DNA of 64,000 nt from Niallia endozanthoxylica (lineage in GTDB: Bacteria; Bacillota; Bacilli; Bacillales; Cytobacillaceae), in the NCBI RefSeq assembly GCF_008710145.1, contig NZ_VYKL01000025.1:62001-126000 (forward strand), given 5' to 3'. A model generated the notes under the pieces. It was given only the letters and a program-made list of their open reading frames with translations, had not been told where the DNA came from and ran no database searches. A program made the translations under genes and the position numbers. Of this stretch, positions 51,764-61,454 are shown piece after piece (position 1 is the first letter of the stretch; each line of letters starts with the position of its first letter).

Positions 51764-52933
51764 TTATATTGTATATTCCTTTACTGCGCTTTCCGCTGTA
51801 ATCGGGACGTGGATGATAACCATCGTTCCTTGACCTGACTTTGTATCAAGCGAAAGCTCTCCTTCTAGCAGTTCAACTCTTTCTTTCATACCTATTAATC
51901 CAAAGGAGCTTGGCTTTTGCTGGTTTATATCAAAGCCTTTTCCGTTATCTCGAACAATAACATTCAAATGATCCCGTTGGTACTCCAGTTTAACAGTCAC
52001 TTCACTGGCCTCAGCATGTTTCATGGCGTTTTGAACAGATTCCTGTATTAACCGGAAGAGTGCCACTTCATACTTGGCCGGCAATCTTCTTGCCTCTCCC
52101 ATACAAATAAAACGAATGTGCGCAGAATTGAAATATTCTTCAATGGTTTGTAAGTATTTTTTCAAGGTTGGTACTAAACCTAAGTCATCAAGTGCCATCG
52201 GGCGCAGGTCATAAATGATATGACGCACCTCATATAGAGCATCGCGAACCATCTTCTTCAGGTTCCTAACCTCAGAAATAGCCTCTTCCACGCCTCGTTC
52301 CCGGTATATTTTTTCAATTAAATCTGAACGCATCATGACATTCGCCATCATTTGTGCAGGCCCATCATGAATTTCCCTTGATAATCGTTTGCGCTCTTCT
52401 TCCTGCGCTTCGATAATTTTCAAGCCAAAATCCTGCTTTTGCTTGGCAGTCTCTAACACTTCACCAATCTGTTTCAAATCACTTGATAAATAGTTCATGA
52501 CCACAGATATTTGTGATACAAGGTGATCTGCCCGCTGAATGGTTTCAGACAAACCAACTAATCTGCGTTCAAGGTCATCACGACGTGCCCGCAGCTGCTT
52601 TTCCATCTGCCTGTTCATCGTAAGGTCTGTTTGAATCCGATGAGCCTTTTCGTATACCTCCCGGACCTCTGTCTCACTATAAAGGTTGAAATGCTTGCTG
52701 ACCTCTGACAACCGCTTCCTCGCTAGTCTTGCCATTGCGTCAAGCTTGTCGCCCTCTTCAATTGTGCTGCGAACGGCTATTTTAATTTCACGCAGTTCTT
52801 CTGACAGCGACTGGTAATCATCCTGGCATCTTTGTCCAATCTCAAAGATTTCCATCTTACTGTTCCCGACAGTTTCCACCATTTTCCCCAATATCTGGTC
52901 AAGTGCTTTTGTATCAAAGTTTTTTATGTTCAT
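51764..52933 (-). CDS. degS: Two-component sensor histidine kinase DegS
   Basis: A 389-residue cytoplasmic kinase of the NarL-type family (HisKA_3). A long N-terminal coiled-coil sensor (about residues 10-180, DegS domain) is followed by the phospho-acceptor segment LSREIHDGPAQMMANVMMRSDLI and a HATPase_c domain (NAMKHAEASEVTV, DNGKGFD, GLIGMKERVELLEGEL). I use the ATG at 52933 (MNIKNFDTKALDQIL), preceded by GGGGGAA; an upstream in-frame start lacks a ribosome site. Upstream partner of degU. Confidence 0.96.
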   Translation of the reverse strand: MNIKNFDTKALDQILGKMVETVGNSKMEIFEIGQRCQDDYQSLSEELREIKIAVRSTIEEGDKLDAMARLARKRLSEVSKHFNLYSETEVREVYEKAHRIQTDLTMNRQMEKQLRARRDDLERRLVGLSETIQRADHLVSQISVVMNYLSSDLKQIGEVLETAKQKQDFGLKIIEAQEEERKRLSREIHDGPAQMMANVMMRSDLIEKIYRERGVEEAISEVRNLKKMVRDALYEVRHIIYDLRPMALDDLGLVPTLKKYLQTIEEYFNSAHIRFICMGEARRLPAKYEVALFRLIQESVQNAMKHAEASEVTVKLEYQRDHLNVIVRDNGKGFDINQQKPSSFGLIGMKERVELLEGELSLDTKSGQGTMVIIHVPITAESAVKEYTI

Positions 52934-53232
52934 TGTATTCCCCCAGAGGACACTAGAACTTTTCATACATGTTACTTGTTTACCATCAAAGGTATACATC
53001 AGGATAATCGTTCTTTATAAAGTACTTTCAAAGGTTTTTATAATGATTGCCCTAACATGCATGCTATATATCCTATTTTACACCATATTTCAATTGTTCG
53101 TTATAAAATACTGATAATATTTTTAAAATTTTTTTGAGTATTTCATAATGACATTAGTCCTCATTGATTATAACTATTATACCATGCAAATAAGTCACAC
53201 ATGTTAAAGTTTGTTTACAAACATTTTGTAAA

Positions 53233-53262
53233 TTGATGTTAATAACGATGTCGATTTATAAT
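53233..53262 (+). promoter_or_regulatory. Probable sigma-A promoter of yvyE
   Basis: TTGATG (53233-53238), 18 nt, TATAAT (53257-53262), about 150 nt before the yvyE start. The rest of the 52934-53413 divergent gap is AT-rich and shows no gene. Confidence 0.55.
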
Positions 53263-53413
53263 AGAGACAGTCAAAAAGCCCTTTAACATTATATTTTTAC
53301 GGCAAAAGCAAGACTTTAGTGTTAGTAAACCTTCTGTAATAATGACTAGAATATTAACAATAATTACATGAAGCATAGTTTATTCAAATAATATTAGTGA
53401 AAGGTGCGCTGCT

Positions 53414-54046
53414 ATGTTATCCCAATACTATACAGTTAAACACAATGGCGAACATGAAATCGTCATCCAAAAATCCCGCTTCATTGCTCATGTCATGAGA
53501 GCTGAAACCGAGGAAGATGCTCAGGAGTTTATTCAGAAAATCAAAAAGGAGCATTGGAATGCCACCCATAACTGCTCAGCCTATTTAATCGGTGAGCACG
53601 ATCAAATTCAAAAGGCCAATGATGACGGTGAACCAAGCGGCACGGCTGGTGTTCCGATTTTAGAAGTATTGAAAAAGAAGCATTTAAAAGACACGGTTGT
53701 AGTCGTCACCCGCTATTTCGGCGGCATTAAGCTCGGAGCAGGCGGATTGATTCGTGCCTATGGAAAAGCCACTTCAGAAGGGATTGAAGCCACTGGTGTC
53801 GTCGAACGCAAGCTGATGCGGGTAATGGCAACGAAAATTGACTACACTTGGCTTGGCAAAGTCGAAAATGAACTCCGCTCTTCGATTTACGAGATTAAAG
53901 AGATTCACTATTTAGATCAAGTAGAAATTGAAACCTATGTCGAAGAAGCGGATGCCCAGAACTTTACTGATTGGATGGTAGAACTAACAAACGGTCAGGG
54001 CGAGATTACTTCTTGTGAAGTGCTTTATATGGAAAAAGAGGTATAG
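53414..54046 (+). CDS. yvyE: YigZ/IMPACT family protein YvyE
   Basis: A 210-residue member of the IMPACT/UPF0029 family. HNCSAYLIGEHDQIQKANDDGEPSGTAGVPILEVL and VVVTRYFGGIKLGAGGLIRAYGKATSEGI are the signature segments; the C-terminal ferredoxin-like domain (DUF1949 type) follows. It may act in translation-linked stress control by comparison with eukaryotic IMPACT, but the bacterial role is unproved. It is transcribed away from degS, as in B. subtilis. Confidence 0.95.
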   Translation: MLSQYYTVKHNGEHEIVIQKSRFIAHVMRAETEEDAQEFIQKIKKEHWNATHNCSAYLIGEHDQIQKANDDGEPSGTAGVPILEVLKKKHLKDTVVVVTRYFGGIKLGAGGLIRAYGKATSEGIEATGVVERKLMRVMATKIDYTWLGKVENELRSSIYEIKEIHYLDQVEIETYVEEADAQNFTDWMVELTNGQGEITSCEVLYMEKEV

Positions 54047-54056
54047 AGGTCAAGCC

Positions 54057-54112
54057 GTGTCAGGCACCGCAAAAGACACTTTCATGGTTTTTGTCTTTTT
54101 TTGGTACCTGAC
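54057..54112. repeat. GTGTCAGGCACC hairpin repeat, copy 1
   Basis: GTGTCAGGCACC at the left and GGTACCTGAC at the right enclose AAAAGACACTTTCATGGTTT and TTGTCTTTTT. A related copy is at 57869-57924. This type of dispersed hairpin is common in bacilli, as I recall. Confidence 0.65.
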
Positions 54113-54132
54113 CCCATCTCTCCATTCCTATC

Positions 54133-54172
54133 AAAAAAGGTGAAAGACTGTCACAAGTCTTTCACCTTTTTT
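54133..54172. terminator. Bidirectional terminator between yvyE and tagO
   Basis: AAAAAAGGTGAAAGACT and its complement form a perfect 17-bp stem between convergent genes. Confidence 0.9.
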
Positions 54173-54180
54173 ATGCTCTA

Positions 54181-55245
54181 TTAACGGTTTTTTGCAGCTG
54201 AATAACGAACACTGTTAATAAACTTTAGCAGCGGACGGTAGTTTTTGCCGACCAATCCAATTTTCTCAGCTATGACTTCAATAATAATTAACAGCGCAAT
54301 GATTAATGCAAATGAGCCTAGTAGTTTTGCCTGTGATAAAATCACGGCTACTAATCCAAAGAAGGATGCCATTGCATAGATTAATAAAACCGTTTGTCTA
54401 TGTGTAAATCCTAGTCCCAATAAACAGTGATGCAAGTGGGATTTATCTGGTGCCATTAACGGCTTTTTATTCACAATTCGGCGTAAGATTGCAAAGAATG
54501 TATCTGAAATCGGAACACCTAGAATAATAATCGGTATGATGAAGGAAATAAAAGCAGATGTTTTAAATCCTAGCAGTGAAAGAACCGAAATCATAAACCC
54601 TAAGAATAAGGCTCCCGTATCTCCCATGAAAATCTTCGCTGGGTGGAAGTTGAAAACAAGAAAGCCAAGTGTACTAGCTAATATGATAGAAGCAATCACA
54701 ACAACAAATGGGTTTCCGAACAAAATGGCCATTCCAGAGATCGTAATTAAGGCAATGGAAGAAACTCCGGCTGCCAGACCGTCTAAACCGTCAATTAAGT
54801 TGATTGCATTCGTAATCCCAACAATCCAAAGAATCGTTATCGGTACACTTAAAAATCCAAATTCCAAGATGCCGTCACTAAAAGGCAGGTTAATAAATTC
54901 AACTTGTACTCCGCCCCATGCTACAACCACACCGGCTGCGGCAAGCTGACCCAACAACTTCAGTTTAGCCGATATTTCATACATGTCATCAAGGATACCA
55001 GTGATGATAATAATCGTTGCACCGACCATAATGGACATGATATATGGCGATTGAGGCTGATAGAACCATACTCCGAATACAAAACTGATGTATATCGCTA
55101 AACCTCCAAGGCGAGGCATAATTTTCTGGTGGACTTTTCTTTGATTCGGTTTATCCGTTGCACCAATTTTAAATGCTAACTTGATCACAACAGGAGTGAT
55201 TAGAATCGAAATGATAAAACATAGCAACATCGTCAAGTAAATCAT
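54181..55245 (-). CDS. tagO: TagO, undecaprenyl-phosphate GlcNAc-1-phosphate transferase
   Basis: A 354-residue polytopic enzyme of the MraY/WecA family that starts wall teichoic acid and related polymer synthesis on undecaprenyl phosphate. About ten to eleven hydrophobic helices, with catalytic cytoplasmic loops ITGILDDMYEISAKLK (DD), NAINLIDGLDGLA, FNFHPAKIFMGDTGALFLGF and APDKSHLHHCLLGLG (HLHH). The adjoining genes on the minus strand (flippase, LicD-like, rml genes) indicate that the polymer is a rhamnose-containing surface polysaccharide or teichoic-acid side polymer. Confidence 0.94.
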   Translation of the reverse strand: MIYLTMLLCFIISILITPVVIKLAFKIGATDKPNQRKVHQKIMPRLGGLAIYISFVFGVWFYQPQSPYIMSIMVGATIIIITGILDDMYEISAKLKLLGQLAAAGVVVAWGGVQVEFINLPFSDGILEFGFLSVPITILWIVGITNAINLIDGLDGLAAGVSSIALITISGMAILFGNPFVVVIASIILASTLGFLVFNFHPAKIFMGDTGALFLGFMISVLSLLGFKTSAFISFIIPIIILGVPISDTFFAILRRIVNKKPLMAPDKSHLHHCLLGLGFTHRQTVLLIYAMASFFGLVAVILSQAKLLGSFALIIALLIIIEVIAEKIGLVGKNYRPLLKFINSVRYSAAKNR

Positions 55246-55538
55246 GAGTATCCTCCCTTAATTGTATATTGCCCACCTCATCACAAATGAATACAGGCAA
55301 ATACAGTTAACACAAACCAATAGGTTAATTTTTTATGTTCTGGCAAAATCAGCTAACCTAGTAATATACCAAATGGATTATATCATAAATCTATGAGGTT
55401 GAGAATCTTATTTAAATCACAAAATCATTACATCGCTTGTAATAATTCCACCAATCTCATGGCCTATTCTCACTATCATTGACGAAATTTGTCTAATAAT
55501 TTTTCATTAATGACTTTAAAGATACTAACACTTTTTAT

Positions 55539-55574
55539 AAAAAAAGCAATAGGATAATCCTTCCTACTGCTTTC
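55539..55574 (-). terminator. Terminator after the flippase gene
   Basis: AAAGCAGTAGGA and TCCTATTGCTTT pair, followed by TTTTTTT on the minus strand; the stem overlaps the last codons of the flippase. Confidence 0.82.
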
Positions 55575-57021
55575 TTCCAAAACGCCCCTTTACTTTTTCA
55601 AGGGCAATTTGCACGACAATATCTTTTGTAACAATGAGGATGATTCCATAAATAACGGAGCAGGTAATTCCAATCGTAATAAAGAGCGGAATGGGCCCTG
55701 ATACAAACTGTCTAATCACATAGGCAATTGGAATGAATAGTAGCGAGTAGGCTAAATATTTCATCTTCGCCCATTCAAACAACTTATACTCTATTTTGAT
55801 ATAGCGTTTGATGTACCAGTACTCCAACAGAATCAGAATTAAAGTCGAGATTCCTGTTGTAAAAACGGCTGTTGCCGGTGTCAGCTTGTCCATGAAAAGC
55901 AAGCCAACTTTTAATAAAACATTGATAGAACCTGATAAGAACACAAGCTTGATGAGTACATTTTCTCTCTTTTTTACATAAATGACCTGGTTAGCAAGGA
56001 TAAAGTCGATGCCAAGCACAATCATGTAAAAGGCAAATAAGCTTAAGGCGGTTGAAGCTCCGAGAAAATCTTGACCGCCGTAAATTAATACGGCAACATC
56101 TGATAAGACAAATATGCCCGCTGAAGCAGGGAATAACAATGAAAAATAGACCTTTGAAATGTTATTAAGGAGAATATGATAGCTCTTCTCATCATTTGAA
56201 CCAAGAATATAAGAAAGTCTTGGGAGTGTTACTTGAATGATACTTAACATTAATGTATTAATAATCCCCATGATTTGCTGAGGGATGACATAAAAGGAAA
56301 CAGCCCTTGGTGTGTTAAACTGACCGAGCATCAGACGATCTAAGAGTGTAAACAAGACATTCCCATTCGCAAACACGACTACCACAAATAGCGGCTTTAA
56401 ATGCGGCAAAATCGTCATATTACTGAAATCAAATTTTATTTTCCGCTTGATATAGATAAAGCTGACGATATTATTTAGTACCGTTGAAAGTACTAGAAGC
56501 ATCGCATATTCATAATAATTGTCGCTGTTATTCACCATCGCAAAGATAAGGATGACATAAATAATCCGGACAATGACCGTTTTAATCGTAATAAAATCGT
56601 AATTTTCTAAAGCCTCGTTCACCCATTCAACCATGAAAATGTTGGCGATGAAGTTAAAACCGAAAATCATCAAAATGGGAAAAATACTTTCCTTTCCATA
56701 GCCAAAGTAACTGACGCCCGCGTAGCAAAGCAAGGCTGCCAAACTTGTGATCAGGCCGATGGTAAACAAGCTGGTAAAAAGCTGGCTCACCTTCTGCTTG
56801 TCATCTTTAATCCGGCTGACTTCACGCAATCCATATTGATAGACACCAAAGGTCGCAAAGATTAAAAAGTAAGCATAAATCGACTCAACAAACTGCACCT
56901 TCCCGATTGATTCGGCACCGAGTACACGGTTCACATAAGGGCCAACTAGGATGGGCAGAATAAGGTTAAAGCTATTCAAAATAACCTTATAGAGCATGTT
57001 TTTAAACAATGATTTTTTCAT
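55564..57021 (-). CDS. Polysaccharide flippase, Wzx/RfbX type
   Basis: A 485-residue MOP-superfamily transporter that would flip lipid-linked repeat units across the membrane. About fourteen hydrophobic helices; the N-terminal ILPILVGPYVNRVLGAESIGKVQFVESIYAYFLIFATFGVYQYGLREVSRIK matches the polysaccharide biosynthesis protein family. It is the last gene of the surface-polysaccharide operon and lies 35 nt after the LicD-like gene. Confidence 0.92.
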   Translation of the reverse strand: MKKSLFKNMLYKVILNSFNLILPILVGPYVNRVLGAESIGKVQFVESIYAYFLIFATFGVYQYGLREVSRIKDDKQKVSQLFTSLFTIGLITSLAALLCYAGVSYFGYGKESIFPILMIFGFNFIANIFMVEWVNEALENYDFITIKTVIVRIIYVILIFAMVNNSDNYYEYAMLLVLSTVLNNIVSFIYIKRKIKFDFSNMTILPHLKPLFVVVVFANGNVLFTLLDRLMLGQFNTPRAVSFYVIPQQIMGIINTLMLSIIQVTLPRLSYILGSNDEKSYHILLNNISKVYFSLLFPASAGIFVLSDVAVLIYGGQDFLGASTALSLFAFYMIVLGIDFILANQVIYVKKRENVLIKLVFLSGSINVLLKVGLLFMDKLTPATAVFTTGISTLILILLEYWYIKRYIKIEYKLFEWAKMKYLAYSLLFIPIAYVIRQFVSGPIPLFITIGITCSVIYGIILIVTKDIVVQIALEKVKGRFGRKQ

Positions 57022-57056
57022 AAAAAATTCCTTCTAATCCCCAATTTAATCCTCTA

Positions 57057-57791
57057 TTAATGAAACAAATAGGCCTTCGTATTATCCTTAAACGGAAGTG
57101 TCTCATTATCCACTTTGGTCCAATCCCAATTCGGATTTGGAATCATATAGGTCTCACCATAATTTTCTTTCAAATACTGATCATAGTTTTCCGGAATCGG
57201 AAAAAGATTGCCCTTAAAATCAATCATGGTCATTCCGCTAAAAGTGGTGGTTAATTTCTTTACCACAAGCCCGGTAATCTTTGTTTCTTCAGGAGACTTC
57301 TTATAAATTGTATGCTCGCCTTCCTCTAAAGCAAAGCAAGAAACACGATTCTCTCCTGTTACATAATAATAAACATCTAGATTAACGCCTTTGTAAATAT
57401 AGGTTTCCTCAACGATATTCCCTTCAAACCAAAATTCTCTTGCCTTTTTAAAGCCTTTCCCAATAAAAGCCTTTTCCACTGCTTTGGCATCTTCTCCTGT
57501 CGTAAAGAAGGTTCCAATATCAATATCCGCATCATGCCCAATAAAATCTTTTTCACGGATGGCTCCAAGCAGCGTTCCATAATCGAGCCAAAAATCTAAT
57601 TTTAATTCTGCAAACAGTTCTTTTACATGCAGTAATGCCTCGTAGCCATAGTTTTTTACTGATTCACGTTTGGCAGCTTCCGCCGATTCACGGTAATGCT
57701 GATTGATTTTTAATAAAACGGGATTTGAACGTAAGGTTTGATACACCTTTTTACTTCGAAAATAAGATTTCACTTTTTCATATACTGTCAC
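57057..57791 (-). CDS. LicD-family phosphotransferase-like protein
   Basis: A 244-residue cytoplasmic protein of the LicD/fukutin-related nucleotidyltransferase family, which in other bacteria adds phosphocholine or other phospho-substituents to teichoic acid or polysaccharide. LKLDFWLDYGTLLGAIREKDFIGHDADIDIG carries the DXD-like acidic motif; the C-terminal half (GVNLDVYYYV, FPIPENYDQYLKENYGETYMIPNPNWDW) is the typical LicD end. It lies between rmlD and the flippase, separated from rmlD by a dispersed repeat. The transferred group cannot be deduced. Confidence 0.85.
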   Translation of the reverse strand: MTVYEKVKSYFRSKKVYQTLRSNPVLLKINQHYRESAEAAKRESVKNYGYEALLHVKELFAELKLDFWLDYGTLLGAIREKDFIGHDADIDIGTFFTTGEDAKAVEKAFIGKGFKKAREFWFEGNIVEETYIYKGVNLDVYYYVTGENRVSCFALEEGEHTIYKKSPEETKITGLVVKKLTTTFSGMTMIDFKGNLFPIPENYDQYLKENYGETYMIPNPNWDWTKVDNETLPFKDNTKAYLFH

Positions 57792-57868
57792 CTAAGCTGC
57801 CTCCTTAAACCTGTTGTATACATGTTGAAAAAGAGGCTGACCAAGCTAAGTGTCAGACTCCTGAGGCG

Positions 57869-57924
57869 GTGTCAGGCACCGTAAAAAGACACTTTAATCC
57901 TTTTGTCTTTTTGTAGTGCCTGAC
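57869..57924. repeat. GTGTCAGGCACC hairpin repeat, copy 2
   Basis: GTGTCAGGCACC pairs with AGTGCCTGAC across AAAAAGACACTTTAATCC and TTTTGTCTTTTTG. Same structure as the copy after yvyE. Confidence 0.65.
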
Positions 57925-57972
57925 TACCTGTTCCTCTTTGGTCAAACTCTTATAAGTCATCCTCTTAATCAA

Positions 57973-58830
57973 TCAAATTTGCCCCGTGAAATTTAGTTCT
58001 TCTAAGTAAGCGGAAAGGGACTCTTTCCAATCCCGCAAAGGCGTGAATCCTTGTTCTTCAAGTTTCTTTTTACTAAGAACCGAATATTTCGGCCGGGCTG
58101 CCGGACGCGGGAACTGCTCGGTTGTCAGCGGGTTTGTTTTCACTTCCAAACCAGCCTGCTTGAAGATTTCTACAGCAAATTCATACCAAGAGCAGATTCC
58201 GCTGTTCGTCGCATGGTAAGTGCCATATTTATCACTTTCGATTAACTCAACAAGGAACCTAGCTAAATCCACTGTGTAGGTTGGCGAGCCGACCTGATCG
58301 GCTACAACGCCTACTTCCCCTCGCTCTTTGCCTAATCGAAGCATGGTTTTGACAAAGTTATTGCCATTTATACCGTAAACCCATGCGGTCCGGACAATAT
58401 AATGCTGCTCTAGGCTTTCTGTTAAAAAGTTCTCTCCGGCAAGCTTTGTTTCACCGTATACGCCAAGAGGCTTTGTCGGCTCATCGACTTCATACGGCTC
58501 CGTGCCGTTGCCGTCAAAAACATAGTCCGTGCTGACATAAACCATTTTTGCCTTCATTTCATGGGCTGCTTGTGCGAGATATTTCGTGCCCAAACCATTC
58601 ACGTTATAGGCGTTCTCCCTGTCTGTTTCGGCTTGATCCACATTCGTATAGGCAGCGCAATGAATGATAGCATCGGGCTTTATTTCTTGAACAAAGCGGT
58701 GAACGTCTGCTTCATTTGTCAAATCAAAATCCTCACGCTTTGTTCCGTGAGCGGTATGTCCCTTTTCTTCTAGCTCTTTTACTACATCATATCCTAATTG
58801 ACCATTCATACCCGTAACAAGAACAATCAT
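57973..58830 (-). CDS. rmlD: dTDP-4-dehydrorhamnose reductase RmlD
   Basis: A 285-residue NAD(P)H-dependent short-chain reductase giving dTDP-L-rhamnose. [14 protein letters not shown] binds the nucleotide; [36 protein letters not shown] carries the catalytic YXXXK; [14 protein letters not shown] is the family tail. It overlaps rmlB by one base (shared A). Fourth step of the pathway. Confidence 0.96.
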   Translation of the reverse strand: [285 protein letters not shown]

Positions 58831-59852
58831 TATTCTACCTCTAAACGATCGCCATATTGAGACTTGAAGTATTCTTGGTATTCACCGGAAATAATATTCT
58901 GCCACCATTCTTTGTTGTTTAAATACCATTCGATTGTTTGCTTGATGCCTGTTTCAAACGTATATTTCGGCTCCCAACCAAGCTCTGTGCGAAGCTTTGT
59001 CGCATCAATCGCATAGCGGCGGTCATGTCCTGGGCGGTCTTTAACAAACTTAATTAATGTTTCCGGCTTATCTAGCTGCTTCAGAATCGTTTTAACGATG
59101 TCAATGTTCGTGCGCTCATTGTTGCCGCCAACATTGTACACTTCGCCGTCACGGCCTTTATGAAGCACTAAATCAATGGCCTGGCAATGGTCTTCCACAT
59201 GCAGCCAGTCGCGGACATTTAGACCGTCACCGTAGATTGGAAGCTCCTTGTCATGCAAGGCGTTGATAATCATTAACGGAATCAGCTTCTCAGGGAAATG
59301 GTACGGACCATAGTTATTGGAGCAACGAGTAATATTCACAGGCAGTCCGTATGTTTCGTTATAAGCACGAACTAACAAATCTGCCCCTGTTTTACTTGCA
59401 CTGTATGGACTGTTAGGCGCTAATGGCGTTTCTTCTGTAAAATAACCCGTTTCACCAAGCGTGCCGTATACTTCATCAGTAGAAACCTGCAGATATTTCT
59501 TCACACCAATTGCTCTAGCGGCATCAAGCAGCGCAAGAGTCCCTTGAATATTTGTTTGAACAAAAATTTCCGGGTTTGTGATGCTGCGGTCCACGTGAGA
59601 TTCAGCCGCAAAGTTCAGCACATAATCAAATTGTTCTTTTTCAAAAAGCTCTTGAACGAATTCGCGGTCAGCAATATCGCCTCTCACAAATTTATAGTTC
59701 GGCTTGTCTTCGATATCTTTAAGGTTTTCAAGATTTCCGGCATAGGTTAATAAATCTAAGTTATAGATTATGTACTCCGGGTATTTATTGACCATATAGC
59801 GGACAAAGTTACTGCCGATAAAGCCCGCTCCGCCTGTTACTAGTAATTTCAT
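58830..59852 (-). CDS. rmlB: dTDP-glucose 4,6-dehydratase RmlB
   Basis: A 340-residue NAD+-dependent dehydratase of the extended SDR type. TGGAGFIGSNFVRYM binds NAD; STDEVYGTLG and YSASKTGADLLVRAY (YXXXK) are catalytic; SNNYGPYHFPEKLIP is diagnostic. Second step of dTDP-L-rhamnose synthesis. It follows rmlC by 15 nt. Confidence 0.97.
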   Translation of the reverse strand: MKLLVTGGAGFIGSNFVRYMVNKYPEYIIYNLDLLTYAGNLENLKDIEDKPNYKFVRGDIADREFVQELFEKEQFDYVLNFAAESHVDRSITNPEIFVQTNIQGTLALLDAARAIGVKKYLQVSTDEVYGTLGETGYFTEETPLAPNSPYSASKTGADLLVRAYNETYGLPVNITRCSNNYGPYHFPEKLIPLMIINALHDKELPIYGDGLNVRDWLHVEDHCQAIDLVLHKGRDGEVYNVGGNNERTNIDIVKTILKQLDKPETLIKFVKDRPGHDRRYAIDATKLRTELGWEPKYTFETGIKQTIEWYLNNKEWWQNIISGEYQEYFKSQYGDRLEVE

Positions 59853-59867
59853 ATATATCTGTGCCTC

Positions 59868-60428
59868 CTATTCCTCGTAAACAAAATTTAAATGAGTTGC
59901 TTCTGCTAATGTCGGATGCTTTGTATCCTTATCGGAAAGAATCGGATTTGACGCCGGCCAATCGATGCCAAGTGCTGGGTCATTCCATAGAATCCCGCCG
60001 TCATGCTCTGGTGAATAATACTCGTCCACTTTGTAAGCAACCGTTGTATCTGGAACAATTGTACAAAAGCCGTGTGCAAAACCTTTTGGTACAACAAGCT
60101 GGCGTTTGTTGTGCTCAGAAAGGATGACACCAATCCACTGGCCATATGTAGGTGAACCTTTGCGAATATCAACAGCCACATCATAGATGGCACCTGTGAT
60201 ACAGCGGACAACCTTTGTCTGTGCTTTTGGATTTAGCTGAAAATGCAGTCCTCTTAAGGTTCCAACTGGTGCTGAAAGAGATTGGTTATCTTGAATAAAA
60301 TCAAAATGCAATCCTAATTCTTCAAAGATATTTTTATTATAGCTTTCCATAAAATAACCGCGGTGGTCACCGAACACTTTTGGTTCTAGAATAAAAACAC
60401 CTGGCAGTTTCGTTTCAATTTTGTTCAT
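59868..60428 (-). CDS. rmlC: dTDP-4-dehydrorhamnose 3,5-epimerase RmlC
   Basis: A 186-residue cupin epimerase. GVFILEPKVFGDHRGYFMESYN and LRGLHFQLNPKAQTKVVRCITGAIYDVAVDIRKGSPTYGQW carry the catalytic His and the substrate-binding loop. I use the ATG at 60428 (MNKIETKLPG), 17 nt after the rmlA stop and with GCGAGG upstream; a longer frame would overlap rmlA. Third step of the pathway. Confidence 0.95.
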   Translation of the reverse strand: MNKIETKLPGVFILEPKVFGDHRGYFMESYNKNIFEELGLHFDFIQDNQSLSAPVGTLRGLHFQLNPKAQTKVVRCITGAIYDVAVDIRKGSPTYGQWIGVILSEHNKRQLVVPKGFAHGFCTIVPDTTVAYKVDEYYSPEHDGGILWNDPALGIDWPASNPILSDKDTKHPTLAEATHLNFVYEE

Positions 60429-60444
60429 TTTATTTAACCTCGCT

Positions 60445-61323
60445 TTATCGGTTAACGCCTTGCGTCGCAATTTTCATCAAATATTGTCCATATTGATTTT
60501 TCAATAATGGCTCGGCAAGTTCAATTAACTTATCTTTTGTTATATAGCCCATTTTATATGCAATTTCCTCAAGGCAGGCAATTTTCAATGTTTGTCTTTT
60601 TTCAATGGTCTCGATAAACTGTGAAGCCTCTAACAAGGATTCGTGCGTTCCTGTATCAAGCCAAGCATATCCGCGGCCTAAGAGCTCTACATTTAGTTCG
60701 CCCATTTCAAGATACTTTTTATTAATGTCGGTAATTTCGAGCTCGCCGCGTGCAGAAGGCTCGATATTCTTCGCAATCTCCACGACACGATTATCATAGA
60801 AATAAAGACCTGTTACAGCATAATTTGATTTTGGCTGTGCCGGTTTTTCTTCAATTGAAACCGCCTTGCCTTCTTCGTTAAACTCAACAACCCCAAAGCG
60901 CTCTGGATCGTTTACATAGTATCCAAAAACAGTTGCTCCTTTTTCACGGCCGGCTGCATTTTCAAGAAGATTTGTCAGGCCGTGGCCATAGAAAATATTG
61001 TCGCCAAGCACAAGGGCCACATTGTCGTCGCCGATAAATTCCTCTCCGATGAGGAATGCCTGTGCCAAGCCGCCTGGATCGGGCTGTACTTTATAAGAAA
61101 AATTCACACCTAAGTCAGATCCGTCGCCTAAAATTTGCTCAAAACGACCGATATCCTGCGGAGTGGAAATAATGAGTATATCTTTAATGCCTGCAAGCAT
61201 CAGTACAGATAGCGGATAATAAATCATCGGCTTATCGTATACAGGCAGCAATTGCTTTGATACAACCTTTGTTAAAGGATATAACCGCGTACCGCTTCCA
61301 CCTGCTAAAATGATCCCTTTCAC
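60445..61323 (-). CDS. rmlA: Glucose-1-phosphate thymidylyltransferase RmlA
   Basis: A 292-residue nucleotidyltransferase that makes dTDP-glucose. [38 protein letters not shown] is the nucleotide-binding signature; [12 protein letters not shown] and [20 protein letters not shown] are further family segments. I take the GTG at 61323 as start because AGGGAG lies 9 nt upstream. First gene of the rmlACBD transcript, and typical end-product inhibition by dTDP-rhamnose is expected from the family. Confidence 0.95.
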   Translation of the reverse strand: MKGIILAGGSGTRLYPLTKVVSKQLLPVYDKPMIYYPLSVLMLAGIKDILIISTPQDIGRFEQILGDGSDLGVNFSYKVQPDPGGLAQAFLIGEEFIGDDNVALVLGDNIFYGHGLTNLLENAAGREKGATVFGYYVNDPERFGVVEFNEEGKAVSIEEKPAQPKSNYAVTGLYFYDNRVVEIAKNIEPSARGELEITDINKKYLEMGELNVELLGRGYAWLDTGTHESLLEASQFIETIEKRQTLKIACLEEIAYKMGYITKDKLIELAEPLLKNQYGQYLMKIATQGVNR

Positions 61324-61454
61324 ATCAATCAACTCCCTGGTTCATGGTAACTTACTTTTTATACGCTAAATCTAGAAATCTTCCCCAACATATTATAGAT
61401 AAGAAGTTGGGATTGTACAAACTTAATTTTTGTTACAAAGATGGATTTACGCTT

